The notes under the pieces: generated by a model
Databases searched by the model: none
Seen by the model: only the letters and a program-made list of their open reading frames with translations
Told to the model about the DNA's origin: nothing
Origin: Hydrogenimonas sp.
GTDB taxonomy: Bacteria; Campylobacterota; Campylobacteria; Campylobacterales; Hydrogenimonadaceae
Length of the DNA: 16,609 bases
Direction of reading: 5' to 3'
NCBI GenBank assembly: GCA_015494675.1
Contig: WGAW01000012.1
Coordinates: 1-16,609 of the forward strand
Shown: piece by piece, positions 1-7,979 of the stretch
Position numbering within the stretch: the first letter of the stretch is position 1
How the letters are laid out: every line of letters begins with the position of its first letter
Made by a program: the position numbers and the translations under genes

Positions 1-19
1 AGTTGTTTGCATCCAAGAC

Positions 20-388
20 GGGGTTGACTTGGCTTCGACAGGAGCAGGCGATTTCCGGCTGCATGCCGATTTGGACATATCGTTAAACTGTCCGCAATGC
101 AATAAACGCAAACAACACAGATTACCGCCCCGCTTACGCCGTAGCGTAAGTTTAACCCTTATTGGGGCTGCTCTCTCCGCCGACGCCATATAGGCGGATT
201 TTGAGAGTATCACACCTTTATGGCTATATCTGCAGGGTGCCTCGCCTGCAGACGAATCTTAGAGGCTCGCACGGCGCAGCTTTGGACATTGCGCGAAGCC
301 GTGTCAAACACAGCAATGTCGTCTAAGCATGTAGACGCCGGAAGTTGCTTGTTTCTGGACAGGGGTTCGATTCCCCTCAACTCCACCA
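20..388 (+). ncRNA. ssrA: tmRNA (transfer-messenger RNA)
   Basis: This RNA rescues stalled ribosomes by acting first as an alanine tRNA and then as a short mRNA for a degradation tag. The 5' end GGGGUUGACUU and 3' end CAACUCCACCA pair as a 7-bp acceptor stem with one G-U, which sets the ends; CCA is encoded. A T-arm (GGGGTTCGATTCCCC) lies at 362-376. The tag frame is at 108-149. A pseudoknot is visible downstream: stem CTCTC/GAGAG (171-175 with 203-207) continues as TCCGCC/GGCGGA (176-181 with 193-198), and the loop GCCATA (185-190) pairs with TATGGC (219-224). Another stem pairs CTGCAGG (230-236) with CCTGCAG (245-251). It is a one-piece, non-permuted tmRNA. I see no GC-rich hairpin plus T-run after the CCA, and the promoter lies outside the window. 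Identification is very secure. Confidence 0.97.
108..149 (+). other. tmRNA tag-peptide reading frame (ANNTDYRPAYAVA, stop UAA)
   Basis: This is the mRNA-like segment of ssrA. GCA at 108 is the likely resume codon, followed by twelve codons and UAA at 147-149. The encoded tag starts with the usual Ala and ends in small or hydrophobic residues (AVA) of the kind recognised by ClpXP-like proteases. The ANN...PAYA pattern is typical of Campylobacterota tags (established knowledge). The last codons and the stop lie in a perfect hairpin: CTTACGC (133-139), loop CGTA, GCGTAAG (144-150). The choice of GCA as resume codon is by homology with other tmRNAs. Confidence 0.88.
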
Positions 389-503
389 GAGTCTATCTTT
401 TCAGAATAATTATTGATTGTGGAAATAAGTGCTATAGTATTGTAAACTGCATATATCGGCTATAACGACCTCTATTTCTGCTGTGCACCCTTTAAACAAA
501 CCG

Positions 504-535
504 TTAACACGTGCTTAACAGATCTTAATTACAAT
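504..535 (+). promoter_or_regulatory. Probable promoter and operator of the response-regulator gene
   Basis: Two exact TTAACA hexamers start at 504 and 515, 11 bp apart, and a degenerate third (TTAATT) starts at 525. Direct repeats with an 11-bp (or 10-bp) period are the usual recognition pattern of OmpR/PhoB-family regulators (established knowledge), which suggests autoregulation. A -10-like TACAAT sits at 530-535, only a few bases before the ATG at 543, so either the leader is extremely short or the true -10 lies upstream. The 515 repeat extends to TTAACAGAT, the half-site of the palindrome ahead of the TonB receptor gene at 15536-15553. The repeats are seen directly; the function is inferred. 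Confidence 0.45.
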
Positions 536-542
536 AGCAGCT

Positions 543-1208
543 ATGAATTCAATTCTTCTACTTGAAGATGATCTTCTGCTAGCAGAGACAATAGAAGACT
601 ATCTTTCCGAATACCATTTTGAGATCGAAAAGTGCCATACATCAGCCGAGGTTCTAAAAAAGTGTTATGAGCGAAATTTCGATCTCTATCTTTTCGATAT
701 AAACGTACCGGGAATAGATGGGCTCAACCTTTTGAAACTTCTTCGTGAATCGGAAGATGATACTCCAGCCATTTTCATCACCTCCTACAGGGAGGTTGCC
801 GCTTTGGAACGTGGTTTTGCCTATGGGTGTCACGACTATATCAAAAAACCTTTCGATCTCGACGAGATGAGAATACGCATAGAGGCAGTTATAGCCCGTA
901 ACCGGAAGATGAGCGAAAATATCGTGAAGTTCTCTCCTTTCATTTGGTACGACAGGGATTCGAGGGCCTTTTTTGAAAAGGGTGTTCCTCTTCAGGTTCC
1001 GATCAAGGTGATATACCTTATGGAACTGTTTCTCGAAAACCCGAATCAAATCGTCACGAGGGAGATGATAGTGCAAAAGCTTTGGAGTCCTATGGAAAAC
1101 CCTAGTTTCGGCTCGATAAGGGTCTATATCACGAAACTGAAAAAGATTATCGGCAAAGAGAGAATTGCAAATCTAAAAGGTCTCGGTTATCGATTCATCA
1201 TGAATTGA
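543..1208 (+). CDS. OmpR/PhoB-family two-component response regulator
   Basis: This is a DNA-binding response regulator of 221 residues, normal for the family. The receiver domain (about 3-118) has the acidic pair D9/D10, the phosphoacceptor D52 in LFDINVPG, T80, and K102 in the KKPFD motif. A winged-helix domain of the OmpR type follows (about 125-220), with a recognition-helix region near 188-203 and the terminal hairpin GLGYRF. No histidine kinase gene lies on either side: tmRNA is upstream and an efflux operon downstream, so within this window it is an orphan. The 124-nt gap to the RND operon and the shared orientation suggest it controls that efflux system, and direct repeats in its own promoter suggest autoregulation. 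The family is certain; the target genes are inferred. It is not close enough to any named regulator for me to give a symbol. Confidence 0.95.
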   Translation: MNSILLLEDDLLLAETIEDYLSEYHFEIEKCHTSAEVLKKCYERNFDLYLFDINVPGIDGLNLLKLLRESEDDTPAIFITSYREVAALERGFAYGCHDYIKKPFDLDEMRIRIEAVIARNRKMSENIVKFSPFIWYDRDSRAFFEKGVPLQVPIKVIYLMELFLENPNQIVTREMIVQKLWSPMENPSFGSIRVYITKLKKIIGKERIANLKGLGYRFIMN

Positions 1209-1319
1209 TCTGATTGTCTGAAATTGGAAAAGCCGGCTATCTCCGGATCATTGGAGTTGTGCGGTTTTTCTCGAAGAGACTTCTATAGCTCAAATTGCCA
1301 CGGTACCGGTAGCCAAAAA

Positions 1320-1325
1320 AGGAGG
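1320..1325 (+). promoter_or_regulatory. Ribosome binding site fixing a TTG start for the outer-membrane factor
   Basis: A perfect AGGAGG lies 7 nt ahead of TTG at 1333. Starting there gives an intact lipoprotein signal peptide. No other start in frame upstream has a comparable site. The preceding stretch 1209-1319 holds no convincing gene; a 63-codon frame at 1224 has no family features and runs into the real gene. Confidence 0.75.
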
Positions 1326-1332
1326 CGGCAAC

Positions 1333-2712
1333 TTGTTACGTTTGATACGTCAACTACCAGCTTTCATTCTTCCTGTCATACTCCTGTCAGGTTGTACCGC
1401 CTATCGCCCGATTGATCCGAACATCTTGCCTCCGGCCGAAGATTTGACACTTCCAGAAGGCCCCGGTGTTTGGTGGCGTGCTTTCAATGATCCAAAGCTG
1501 GATCGGACTATACGGAGACTTTTTGAAAAGAACTTCGATTTAAAGGTCGCCGAAAGCCGCATCGTTCAAGCGAATATAGCAAGGCAAAAAGCAGATGCGC
1601 CAATGTATCCGTCACTGGATGCGGGTGTAGATATCAAACACTCCAACAGCTATTATGAAAACAGCAATACAGTTTCGGCTTCTTTAAGAGCCGGCTACGA
1701 GATAGATATATGGGGACGACTCGACGATCTGCGCGAGGCCTCGATCTATGATGAATACCGAAGCCGTTTCGACCGTCAGGCCATGACGGTCGCTATAACG
1801 GCCATGATGGTTAATGAGTGGTACGGCTTTGGATATACCAGAAGCTATATCCGATACCTTGAAAGAAAAATCGCACTTGCGAAAAAAGAGGTGGAGCTTC
1901 TTCGCCAGCGCTACCGCACCAGGCAGGCGGGTATTGTGGATCTTCTTTCGCAAGAGAGTGCGTTGAAGCAGATGGAATCGGAGCTGGAGAGTATGGAGCT
2001 ACAGGAGCATGGTCACTGCAGTGCTATCGCTCTGCTGCTGGGAGAGAATGTAGAGAAGTTCTCTTGTGAAGGGCCCGAAACACTTCCGGATGTTGATGGC
2101 TTGAGTACACCGGTTATCGAGTCACGACATATTCTTGCCCGGCCCGATATAGCAGCGGCTTTTGCAACACTAAAAGCGCAGGACAGGCGTGCCGCCGCAG
2201 CGGTTTCGGCCCAGTACCCGAGGTTTTCCCTGAGTGCTTCGGCAGGGGAAAGTGATATGCGCTTCAGCGATCTTTTCGAAAACTGGTATACCTCGATTTC
2301 GGCTTCGCTGGTCGCGCCGCTGTTCGACGGCGGCAGTCGTGATGCTGACGCCAGGATGGCTCTTGAGAGGCGCAACGAGAGTCTGCTGATTCTCAAAAAG
2401 CTGTTTACAGACGCCTCTGTTGAAGTGAGCGATGCGCTTAAGGCGATAGAGACCGGTCGCCGCAACTACAAAACTCTTCATAAACAGCTAAGTATCGACG
2501 AAAAAAGGGTTGCCGGTTATCGAAGCGGGTATCTGCACGGTACCGAAGATTTCAAACGCTATCTGGATGCGAAAATGACGCTGATTTCGACACAACAAAA
2601 AGTTTTGCGTGCAAAGCTCGATCTGATAAACGCCTATGTGGCGCTTCAGCGTTCGACGGCGTCTGGGTGGGAACCCGTTGATGGAGTCTGGTCGGCCGAA
2701 AGGAGGGAGTAG
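1333..2712 (+). CDS. RND efflux outer-membrane factor lipoprotein (TolC/NodT/OprM type)
   Basis: This is the outer-membrane channel of the tripartite efflux pump encoded here; it should form a trimeric barrel with a periplasmic alpha-tunnel. The protein has 459 residues, usual for the OprM/CusC/NodT group. The N-terminus is a lipoprotein signal ending in lipobox LLSGC (Cys21 would be lipidated), which separates it from classical TolC. The mature start contains the family-like PxxxLPxxP and 'VWWRAFNDPKLD' patterns. Two outer-membrane efflux repeats follow (roughly 55-240 and 265-445), rich in long helices with heptad-like Leu, Ala and Glu. It starts with TTG behind a perfect AGGAGG. It is first in the operon, and its stop lies 2 nt before the adaptor start. 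The substrate cannot be read from the sequence. Confidence 0.93.
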   Translation: MLRLIRQLPAFILPVILLSGCTAYRPIDPNILPPAEDLTLPEGPGVWWRAFNDPKLDRTIRRLFEKNFDLKVAESRIVQANIARQKADAPMYPSLDAGVDIKHSNSYYENSNTVSASLRAGYEIDIWGRLDDLREASIYDEYRSRFDRQAMTVAITAMMVNEWYGFGYTRSYIRYLERKIALAKKEVELLRQRYRTRQAGIVDLLSQESALKQMESELESMELQEHGHCSAIALLLGENVEKFSCEGPETLPDVDGLSTPVIESRHILARPDIAAAFATLKAQDRRAAAAVSAQYPRFSLSASAGESDMRFSDLFENWYTSISASLVAPLFDGGSRDADARMALERRNESLLILKKLFTDASVEVSDALKAIETGRRNYKTLHKQLSIDEKRVAGYRSGYLHGTEDFKRYLDAKMTLISTQQKVLRAKLDLINAYVALQRSTASGWEPVDGVWSAERRE

Positions 2713-2714
2713 AG

Positions 2715-3998
2715 GTGAGAGAGAAGAGGAGTCGACAAAATGGGGAATGGCTGAGGCATCTGCTTTCATTGTTAATAGGTACGGCCGTTCTTGCAGCCGG
2801 GATCTACTATTCGTATATCTGGCTTACAAACAAGCCGAAAGCCCATAAATGGCATTCAAAAGGTACGGTTACCGCTCCTCTTGTAGAGGTTGTTCATCCC
2901 CGTGCCGTAGATGTTCAGGCACAAATGGATAGCTACGCCAAAGTCATCCCATACCGCAGCCAGACACTTTCATCCAGGGTCACTTCGCAGGTGGTCTCCC
3001 TTTCGCCGCATCTCATACCGGGAGAAATCGTAAAAAAGGGGGATTTGCTTGTTGCGCTCGATGAGACCGACTATAAGCTTGCACTCCGGCAGAGCGCTTC
3101 GGCCGTAGCAAACGCCGGACTTGCGCTTGAAACCGAGCTCGAGAACAGCAAAAGTGCGGCTTTCGAGCTCTCGTTGGTCGACCAGAATATTTCGAAAGAG
3201 CAGAAGAGATATCTTCTTAGATATCCCCACATCGCCGCTGCGAAATCGGCGCTGGCATCGGCTGAAGCCGCCTATGAGAAAGCGAAAGTCGATCTGGAGA
3301 GATGCCGTATAAGAGCTCCTTTCGATGCCGTGGTCCTCAATGTGGAAGTAGCGATCGGCGATACCGTGAGCAGCTCCAAAACATTGGCAACCCTTGCCGA
3401 AGCGGACCGTTTCTGGGTCCGTATAGCACTCTCTCCTCGGGAGCTGGACGGTATAGATATTCCCGGTTACAACGCTTCCGTGGGATCGAGTGTGAAGATA
3501 CGGCACGACTTCTGGCCATCTTCGGCCGCTGATCTGACCGGTGTCGTCGAAACGGTCGAAAAGATGGTCGACGATTCGAGTAAAATGGCATACATTCTTG
3601 TTCGTGTCGACGACCCTCTTGGGCTGCACACCGCACACAGACCGCTTCTTCTGAACTCGTTCGTCAAAGTCCGGGTTGTCGGCAAGAGACTCAAAAATGT
3701 TCTTGTCATTCCGTCAACCGCACTTCGCGGTGACGGGACGATTTGGATATTGCGCCCCGACCATACGCTGCAAATTCGGAAGATTCCGATACTGTGGCGG
3801 GAGGAGAGCCGTTTCATGATAGACGCAAAACTGCTTCAGCCGGGGGAATCTGTGATTACTACAGTCATAGAGACACCGGTAGACGGGATGAAACTGCGTA
3901 TCGCGGATGGGGAGGCGTCAAAGGTTTCATGGCGTGCCGGAAGTGAAGGGAATGTCACGCACCGAGAGGAGAAGCGGTCCGGTCGAGGGCACCAATGA
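2715..3998 (+). CDS. RND efflux periplasmic adaptor (membrane fusion protein, HlyD/AcrA family)
   Basis: This adaptor bridges the inner-membrane pump and the outer-membrane channel. It has 427 residues. Instead of a lipobox it has one N-terminal membrane anchor (about 16-37) after a positively charged cytoplasmic tip. A lipoyl/barrel-sandwich half (about 75-115) precedes a helical hairpin (about 115-195) rich in Ala, Glu and Lys; the second lipoyl half begins at CRIRAPFDA, a characteristic adaptor motif. Beta-barrel and membrane-proximal domains follow (about 225-390, with VLVIPSTAL). The C-terminal ~30 residues are charged and look disordered. It starts at GTG (2715) with AGGAGGGA just upstream inside the end of the previous gene. 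Its stop overlaps the pump gene start by 4 nt (ATGA), which points to translational coupling. Confidence 0.93.
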   Translation: MREKRSRQNGEWLRHLLSLLIGTAVLAAGIYYSYIWLTNKPKAHKWHSKGTVTAPLVEVVHPRAVDVQAQMDSYAKVIPYRSQTLSSRVTSQVVSLSPHLIPGEIVKKGDLLVALDETDYKLALRQSASAVANAGLALETELENSKSAAFELSLVDQNISKEQKRYLLRYPHIAAAKSALASAEAAYEKAKVDLERCRIRAPFDAVVLNVEVAIGDTVSSSKTLATLAEADRFWVRIALSPRELDGIDIPGYNASVGSSVKIRHDFWPSSAADLTGVVETVEKMVDDSSKMAYILVRVDDPLGLHTAHRPLLLNSFVKVRVVGKRLKNVLVIPSTALRGDGTIWILRPDHTLQIRKIPILWREESRFMIDAKLLQPGESVITTVIETPVDGMKLRIADGEASKVSWRAGSEGNVTHREEKRSGRGHQ

Positions 3999-6900
3999 AA
4001 CGTTTTAGACGTTTCGAAGGGGGGCCTATAGCATGGATGGCGGCACACCCGGTTGCCGCAAATCTTCTGATGATCGTCGCGCTTGTGGGCGGACTGCTCA
4101 TGATGGGTCATCTCCGTCAGGAGGTTTACCCCGACTTCGAACACGATGAAGTGCGTGTCAGCGTTGCCTATCCCGGGGCCAGCCCGGAAGAGATCGAAGA
4201 GGGCATCATCCTGCCTATCGAAGAGGCGCTTAGCGGTGTAGACGGTATTAAGAAAGTGACTGCAGTTGCGGGTGAGGGGAGCGGTAGTGTCAATATAGAG
4301 GCCCGCAAAGGGTACGATCTGCAACTGCTTCAAAACGATGTTCAAAACGCCATCAATCGTATCCGCACCTTTCCGGCCGATATAGAGCGTCCGAAAGTTT
4401 CGATGCGCAGCTACGAACGTCAGACTATGTCACTCGTTCTTTTCGGAGATACTGATCGCCTGACACTCTATAGAGTGGCTCAGCAGTTTAAAGATCGCCT
4501 GCTTCAGTCCCCGGATATATCCAAAGTCGATCTCTATGGAGTATCTTCGCTTCAATACAGTATCGAAGTGAATGAGTCGACACTTCGAAAGTATGCAATT
4601 TCACTCGAAGAGATCGCCCGCCGTATCATGTCGGACAGTCTCGATCTTCCCGCCGGAAGTATAAAAACGAGCAATCAGGAGATTCTGGTACGGCTTCACC
4701 AGCGGCGTGAAACGGTCGAAGCGTTTAAAAACGTGATAGTTCTAGCAACTTCTACGGGGAGCCTGGTCCGTCTCGGCGATATTGCGACTATCCGCAAAAA
4801 CTTTGAAAATGAAGACTATTTTGCACTATATAACGGCAAACCGGCTCTTAGAATCGCAATCCGCAATCCGCAGGATATCTCACCCATTACCATTTCGCAC
4901 ATAGTCGGTGAAGAGGTTGAGAGGTACAGCAGGGAGCTTCCGCCGTCGATCCGGCTTAAAATATTGACCAATCAGGCCGCCGTTTTTGAAGAGAGGGTGA
5001 AACTCCTGCTCAAAAATAGCGCGATGGGCCTGATTATCGTACTGGTTGCGCTCTCGCTGTTTCTGGAGATACGTCTTGCTTTTTGGGTAATGATGGGTAT
5101 TCCAATCTCTTTTATGGGAGCATTCTTCCTCTTTCCTTTTCTCGATGTCTCAATCAGCATGGTCTCGCTATTCGCCTTTATAATAGCACTCGGAATAGTT
5201 GTGGATGACGCCATCGTCGTGGGGGAGAATATCTATCACTATCGGGAGAGGGGCTATAAGCCGCTGGCCGCGGCCATAAAAGGTGCACGTGAGATGGCCG
5301 TGCCTGTATCGTTTGCGATATTGACGAATATTGTGGCTTTCATGCCCATCTACTTCATACCCGGAACAACGGGAAAGATTTTTCAGGTAATACCGGTGGT
5401 GGTTATTACGATCTTTGTCGTTTCGTGGATAGAGTCGCTTTTTATTCTGCCGGCTCACCTCGCCGAGGTGAAAAAGGATGTGCGAAATCCGTTGATACGT
5501 TTTATCCACCGGTACCAGCAGCGCTTCAGCCGCGGTTTCAGGGCGTGGGTACGCTTCCGTTTCGCCCCTTTTCTGGATTTGGTGCTTCGATACCGCTATC
5601 TACTTATCTTTGCGGCATTGACGCTGCTTGTCGTTACGATCACCTACGCTACAAGCGGACGTATGGGAATGCAGATTTTCCCCAGGACACCCTCCTCGTA
5701 CGCACAGGCGATAATCAAGATGCCTTTCGGTACCCCGGCGGAAGTCACTCGCAAAACGGTCAAAAAGATTGTCGATGCGGCCTATGCGGCGCAGGAAGAG
5801 GAGGGGATAGATGACTACATACGGGGCATCTATGCGCGCATCGGGAGGGAAGGGACGCATGAGGGTCTTATCCGTATCTATCTGCCGCCGGCGTCTATAC
5901 GTGACAAAACTCTTTCAAATGCCGAATTTGTCAGGTTGTGGCGCGAAAAAACAGGCGAGATACCCGGCGCTGAGCTGCTACAGTTTTCAGCCTATGCAGG
6001 CGGTCCTGGTCACGGCAGTGCCATTTCACTGGAGATCAGCCATACAGATCTGAATATTTTGAAGAGTGCCAGCCGTCTCATCGCCGACGAGTTGCGGCGA
6101 TATCCCAGGCTTTATGATATTTCGGACGGTTTTGAGGAGGGTAAAGCGCAGATCAACTTCAGTCTCAAACCTGCGGCGTATGCCATGGGGTTCGATGCAC
6201 GTGCCGTAGCACGTGAAGTGCGGGCCGCATTTTACGGTGCGGAAGCACAAAGGCTCCTCATAGGAAAAGATGAGACGAAAATTATGGTCAAGCTGCCCAA
6301 GAAACGGCGTGAACTGCTTGAAACCCTATACGGTTTGCGGCTCTTTACAAAGGATGGGAAAGAGGTCGCGCTTATGGATCTTGTAAATCTATCCTGGGGT
6401 CATGCATATACCAGGATCATGCGTGTAAACGGGAGGCGCGTCATAACTGTCGAAGCGAATATACGCCCCCGCAGTAAAGCGCTCGAGATCATGAACGACC
6501 TTCAGTCCGATTTTCTGCCTAAACTTCAAAAGAGGTTTCCGGGGCTTACCTACAGTTTTGAAGGCGATCAGACCGAGATAAGGGATAGCTTCTCCACCCT
6601 CAAAACCACTTTCATTATGGCAGTATTCGCAATATACGCTCTGCTTGCCATTCCATTTAGAAGTTACCTGCAGCCTCTCATAGTCATGGCCGGGATACCG
6701 TTTGGTATTATAGGTGCGTTGATAGGCCATCTGATTATGGGGTACAGTCTCAGCGTCGTGAGTATGTTCGGTATCGTTGCGCTCAGCGGTATAGTTGTCA
6801 ACGATGCGCTGATACTTGTGGATTTTGCAAACCGTTATCGCCGTAAGCTCAAAGTTTCGGCCCTCAGAACTGTCCGAGAAGCTGCCGTTCAGCGTTTCCG

Positions 6901-7105
6901 TCCCATTCTACTTACTACCGTCACCACCTTCGGCGGCCTTATGCCTATGATTTTCGAGACATCAAAGCAGGCAAAATTTTTGATACCTATGGCTATCTCT
7001 TTGGGGTTCGGAGTACTCTTCGCCACCTTCGTCACACTTCTTATCGTTCCGGCGCTTTACATGGTGATAGAGGATATAAAAACGGTATTCGGGAGAGGGG
7101 CTTGA
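3995..7105 (+). CDS. RND efflux pump, inner-membrane permease subunit (AcrB/HAE superfamily)
   Basis: This is a proton-driven inner-membrane transporter of 1036 residues, the standard length for AcrB-like pumps. It shows the two-fold repeat: a short cytoplasmic start, TM1 (about 13-33), a large periplasmic porter/docking domain, TM2-TM6, then the second half with TM7 near 530-550, a second periplasmic domain and TM8-TM12. The proton-relay pair in TM4 is present as D404-D405 in GIVVDDAIVV. At the TM10 position where AcrB has Lys940, this protein has N936-D937 (SGIVVNDALILVDF), so the relay differs from AcrB; this version is common in less-studied RND branches. No heavy-metal (CusA-type) methionine relay is obvious, so an organic substrate is more likely, but this is inference. 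It is the third gene of the OMF-adaptor-pump operon and overlaps the adaptor by 4 nt. Confidence 0.95.
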   Translation: MKRFRRFEGGPIAWMAAHPVAANLLMIVALVGGLLMMGHLRQEVYPDFEHDEVRVSVAYPGASPEEIEEGIILPIEEALSGVDGIKKVTAVAGEGSGSVNIEARKGYDLQLLQNDVQNAINRIRTFPADIERPKVSMRSYERQTMSLVLFGDTDRLTLYRVAQQFKDRLLQSPDISKVDLYGVSSLQYSIEVNESTLRKYAISLEEIARRIMSDSLDLPAGSIKTSNQEILVRLHQRRETVEAFKNVIVLATSTGSLVRLGDIATIRKNFENEDYFALYNGKPALRIAIRNPQDISPITISHIVGEEVERYSRELPPSIRLKILTNQAAVFEERVKLLLKNSAMGLIIVLVALSLFLEIRLAFWVMMGIPISFMGAFFLFPFLDVSISMVSLFAFIIALGIVVDDAIVVGENIYHYRERGYKPLAAAIKGAREMAVPVSFAILTNIVAFMPIYFIPGTTGKIFQVIPVVVITIFVVSWIESLFILPAHLAEVKKDVRNPLIRFIHRYQQRFSRGFRAWVRFRFAPFLDLVLRYRYLLIFAALTLLVVTITYATSGRMGMQIFPRTPSSYAQAIIKMPFGTPAEVTRKTVKKIVDAAYAAQEEEGIDDYIRGIYARIGREGTHEGLIRIYLPPASIRDKTLSNAEFVRLWREKTGEIPGAELLQFSAYAGGPGHGSAISLEISHTDLNILKSASRLIADELRRYPRLYDISDGFEEGKAQINFSLKPAAYAMGFDARAVAREVRAAFYGAEAQRLLIGKDETKIMVKLPKKRRELLETLYGLRLFTKDGKEVALMDLVNLSWGHAYTRIMRVNGRRVITVEANIRPRSKALEIMNDLQSDFLPKLQKRFPGLTYSFEGDQTEIRDSFSTLKTTFIMAVFAIYALLAIPFRSYLQPLIVMAGIPFGIIGALIGHLIMGYSLSVVSMFGIVALSGIVVNDALILVDFANRYRRKLKVSALRTVREAAVQRFRPILLTTVTTFGGLMPMIFETSKQAKFLIPMAISLGFGVLFATFVTLLIVPALYMVIEDIKTVFGRGA

Positions 7106-7178
7106 TCCGCATCGGATATGATCTGGTGAGATCCGGATGAAGGTAAAACTGCCGGTTGCCGTCACTCCCGGGGAGGTT
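7106..7178. terminator. Gap between convergent operons; weak possible bidirectional terminator
   Basis: The RND operon and the six-gene operon end tail to tail here, 73 nt apart. An imperfect hairpin can be drawn from CATCGGAT (7110-7117) and ATCC-G-GATG (7131-7139) with a bulged G and a 13-nt loop. Neither side has a clear T-run, so a Rho-independent terminator is not convincing. A terminator is expected from the layout, but the sequence support is weak. Confidence 0.2.
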
Positions 7179-7979
7179 TTAGGTTAGAAAGGAGTACCCC
7201 TCTTTTGCCAGGAGTGCGGCTCCGAGTGCCGTAGTGATCTGCGGATAGTCCGGTATTGCAAGCTCGCGTCCAAGTTCATCTTCAATAGCTGCGACGAGGC
7301 CTGCGTTGAGGGCAGGTCCGCCGTCGAAGTATATGACATCGTTAAGCCCCACTTTTTTCGTAAGACGAATTATCCGTTTGGCGATGGAGAAGTGAATTCC
7401 GGCGACGATATCCTCTTTGGAGTGTTCGTTGCCGAGCAGGCCGATGATCTCCGACTCGGCGAAGACCGCACAGGTGCTGTTGATCGGCAGCGGAGTGCCG
7501 CCGGCGCGGAAGTGGTAGTCCCCCAGCTCATCCACATCGATCTCCAGTTTTGCCGCGGCGACATCGAGAAATTTGCCCGTTCCGGCGGCGCACCTGTCGT
7601 TCATCGCAAAATTAACCACGTTTCCCTCTTCATCGAGGCCGATAGCCTTGGAGTCCTGACCGCCTATGTTTATGACGGTTCGGATGGTGCCGAACTTTTC
7701 ACCCGCTTTGCGTGCGCCGACGGCGTTGGCCGTAATTTCACTGATCGTTTCGTCCGCCTCTTTGAAAAGTTTGCGCCCGTATCCGGTCGATACTATATAT
7801 GCGATATCATCGAGTGAAATTCCGATATCTTTGGTAAGCTGCTCAAGGCTCTCTTTTGCGTATTTGTAGAACATACTGCCGCTTCCTGATACCCTCTGAC
7901 CCACTATCGATTCGTTTTCGTCGACGAGAACGATTTTGATGGCGGTCGAACCGATATCGATACCTGCGAAGTAGTGCAT
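7179..7979 (-). CDS. ATPase activator of a 2-hydroxyacyl-CoA dehydratase/double-cubane cluster protein (HgdC/BadF-like)
   Basis: This is an ASKHA-fold ATPase of 266 residues, the usual size for HgdC-type archerases. Such proteins form a homodimer holding one [4Fe-4S] cluster between subunits and use ATP to push low-potential electrons into a partner iron-sulfur protein (established for HgdC, FldI and the DCCP reductase). Motifs seen: phosphate-1 GIDIGSTAIK near residue 7, phosphate-2 INIGGQDSKA near 104, the signature NDRCAAGTGKFLD with C130, NSTCAVFAESE with C170, and the adenosine motif DGGPALNAG near 219. C130 and C170 are the only cysteines and match the two cluster ligands per subunit. 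The partner gene is directly upstream; its TGA shares one base with this ATG (TGATG). A GTG at 7982 is an alternative start. It is the last gene of the operon. Confidence 0.93.
   Translation of the reverse strand: MHYFAGIDIGSTAIKIVLVDENESIVGQRVSGSGSMFYKYAKESLEQLTKDIGISLDDIAYIVSTGYGRKLFKEADETISEITANAVGARKAGEKFGTIRTVINIGGQDSKAIGLDEEGNVVNFAMNDRCAAGTGKFLDVAAAKLEIDVDELGDYHFRAGGTPLPINSTCAVFAESEIIGLLGNEHSKEDIVAGIHFSIAKRIIRLTKKVGLNDVIYFDGGPALNAGLVAAIEDELGRELAIPDYPQITTALGAALLAKEGYSFLT

Noticed and set aside
220..465. 81-codon frame on + strand
   Set aside because: It lies mostly inside the 3' half of tmRNA and has no family features.
1224..1415. 63-codon frame on + strand between the regulator and the efflux operon
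   Set aside because: It overlaps the lipoprotein signal of the real gene, lacks a ribosome binding site and has no recognisable motif.
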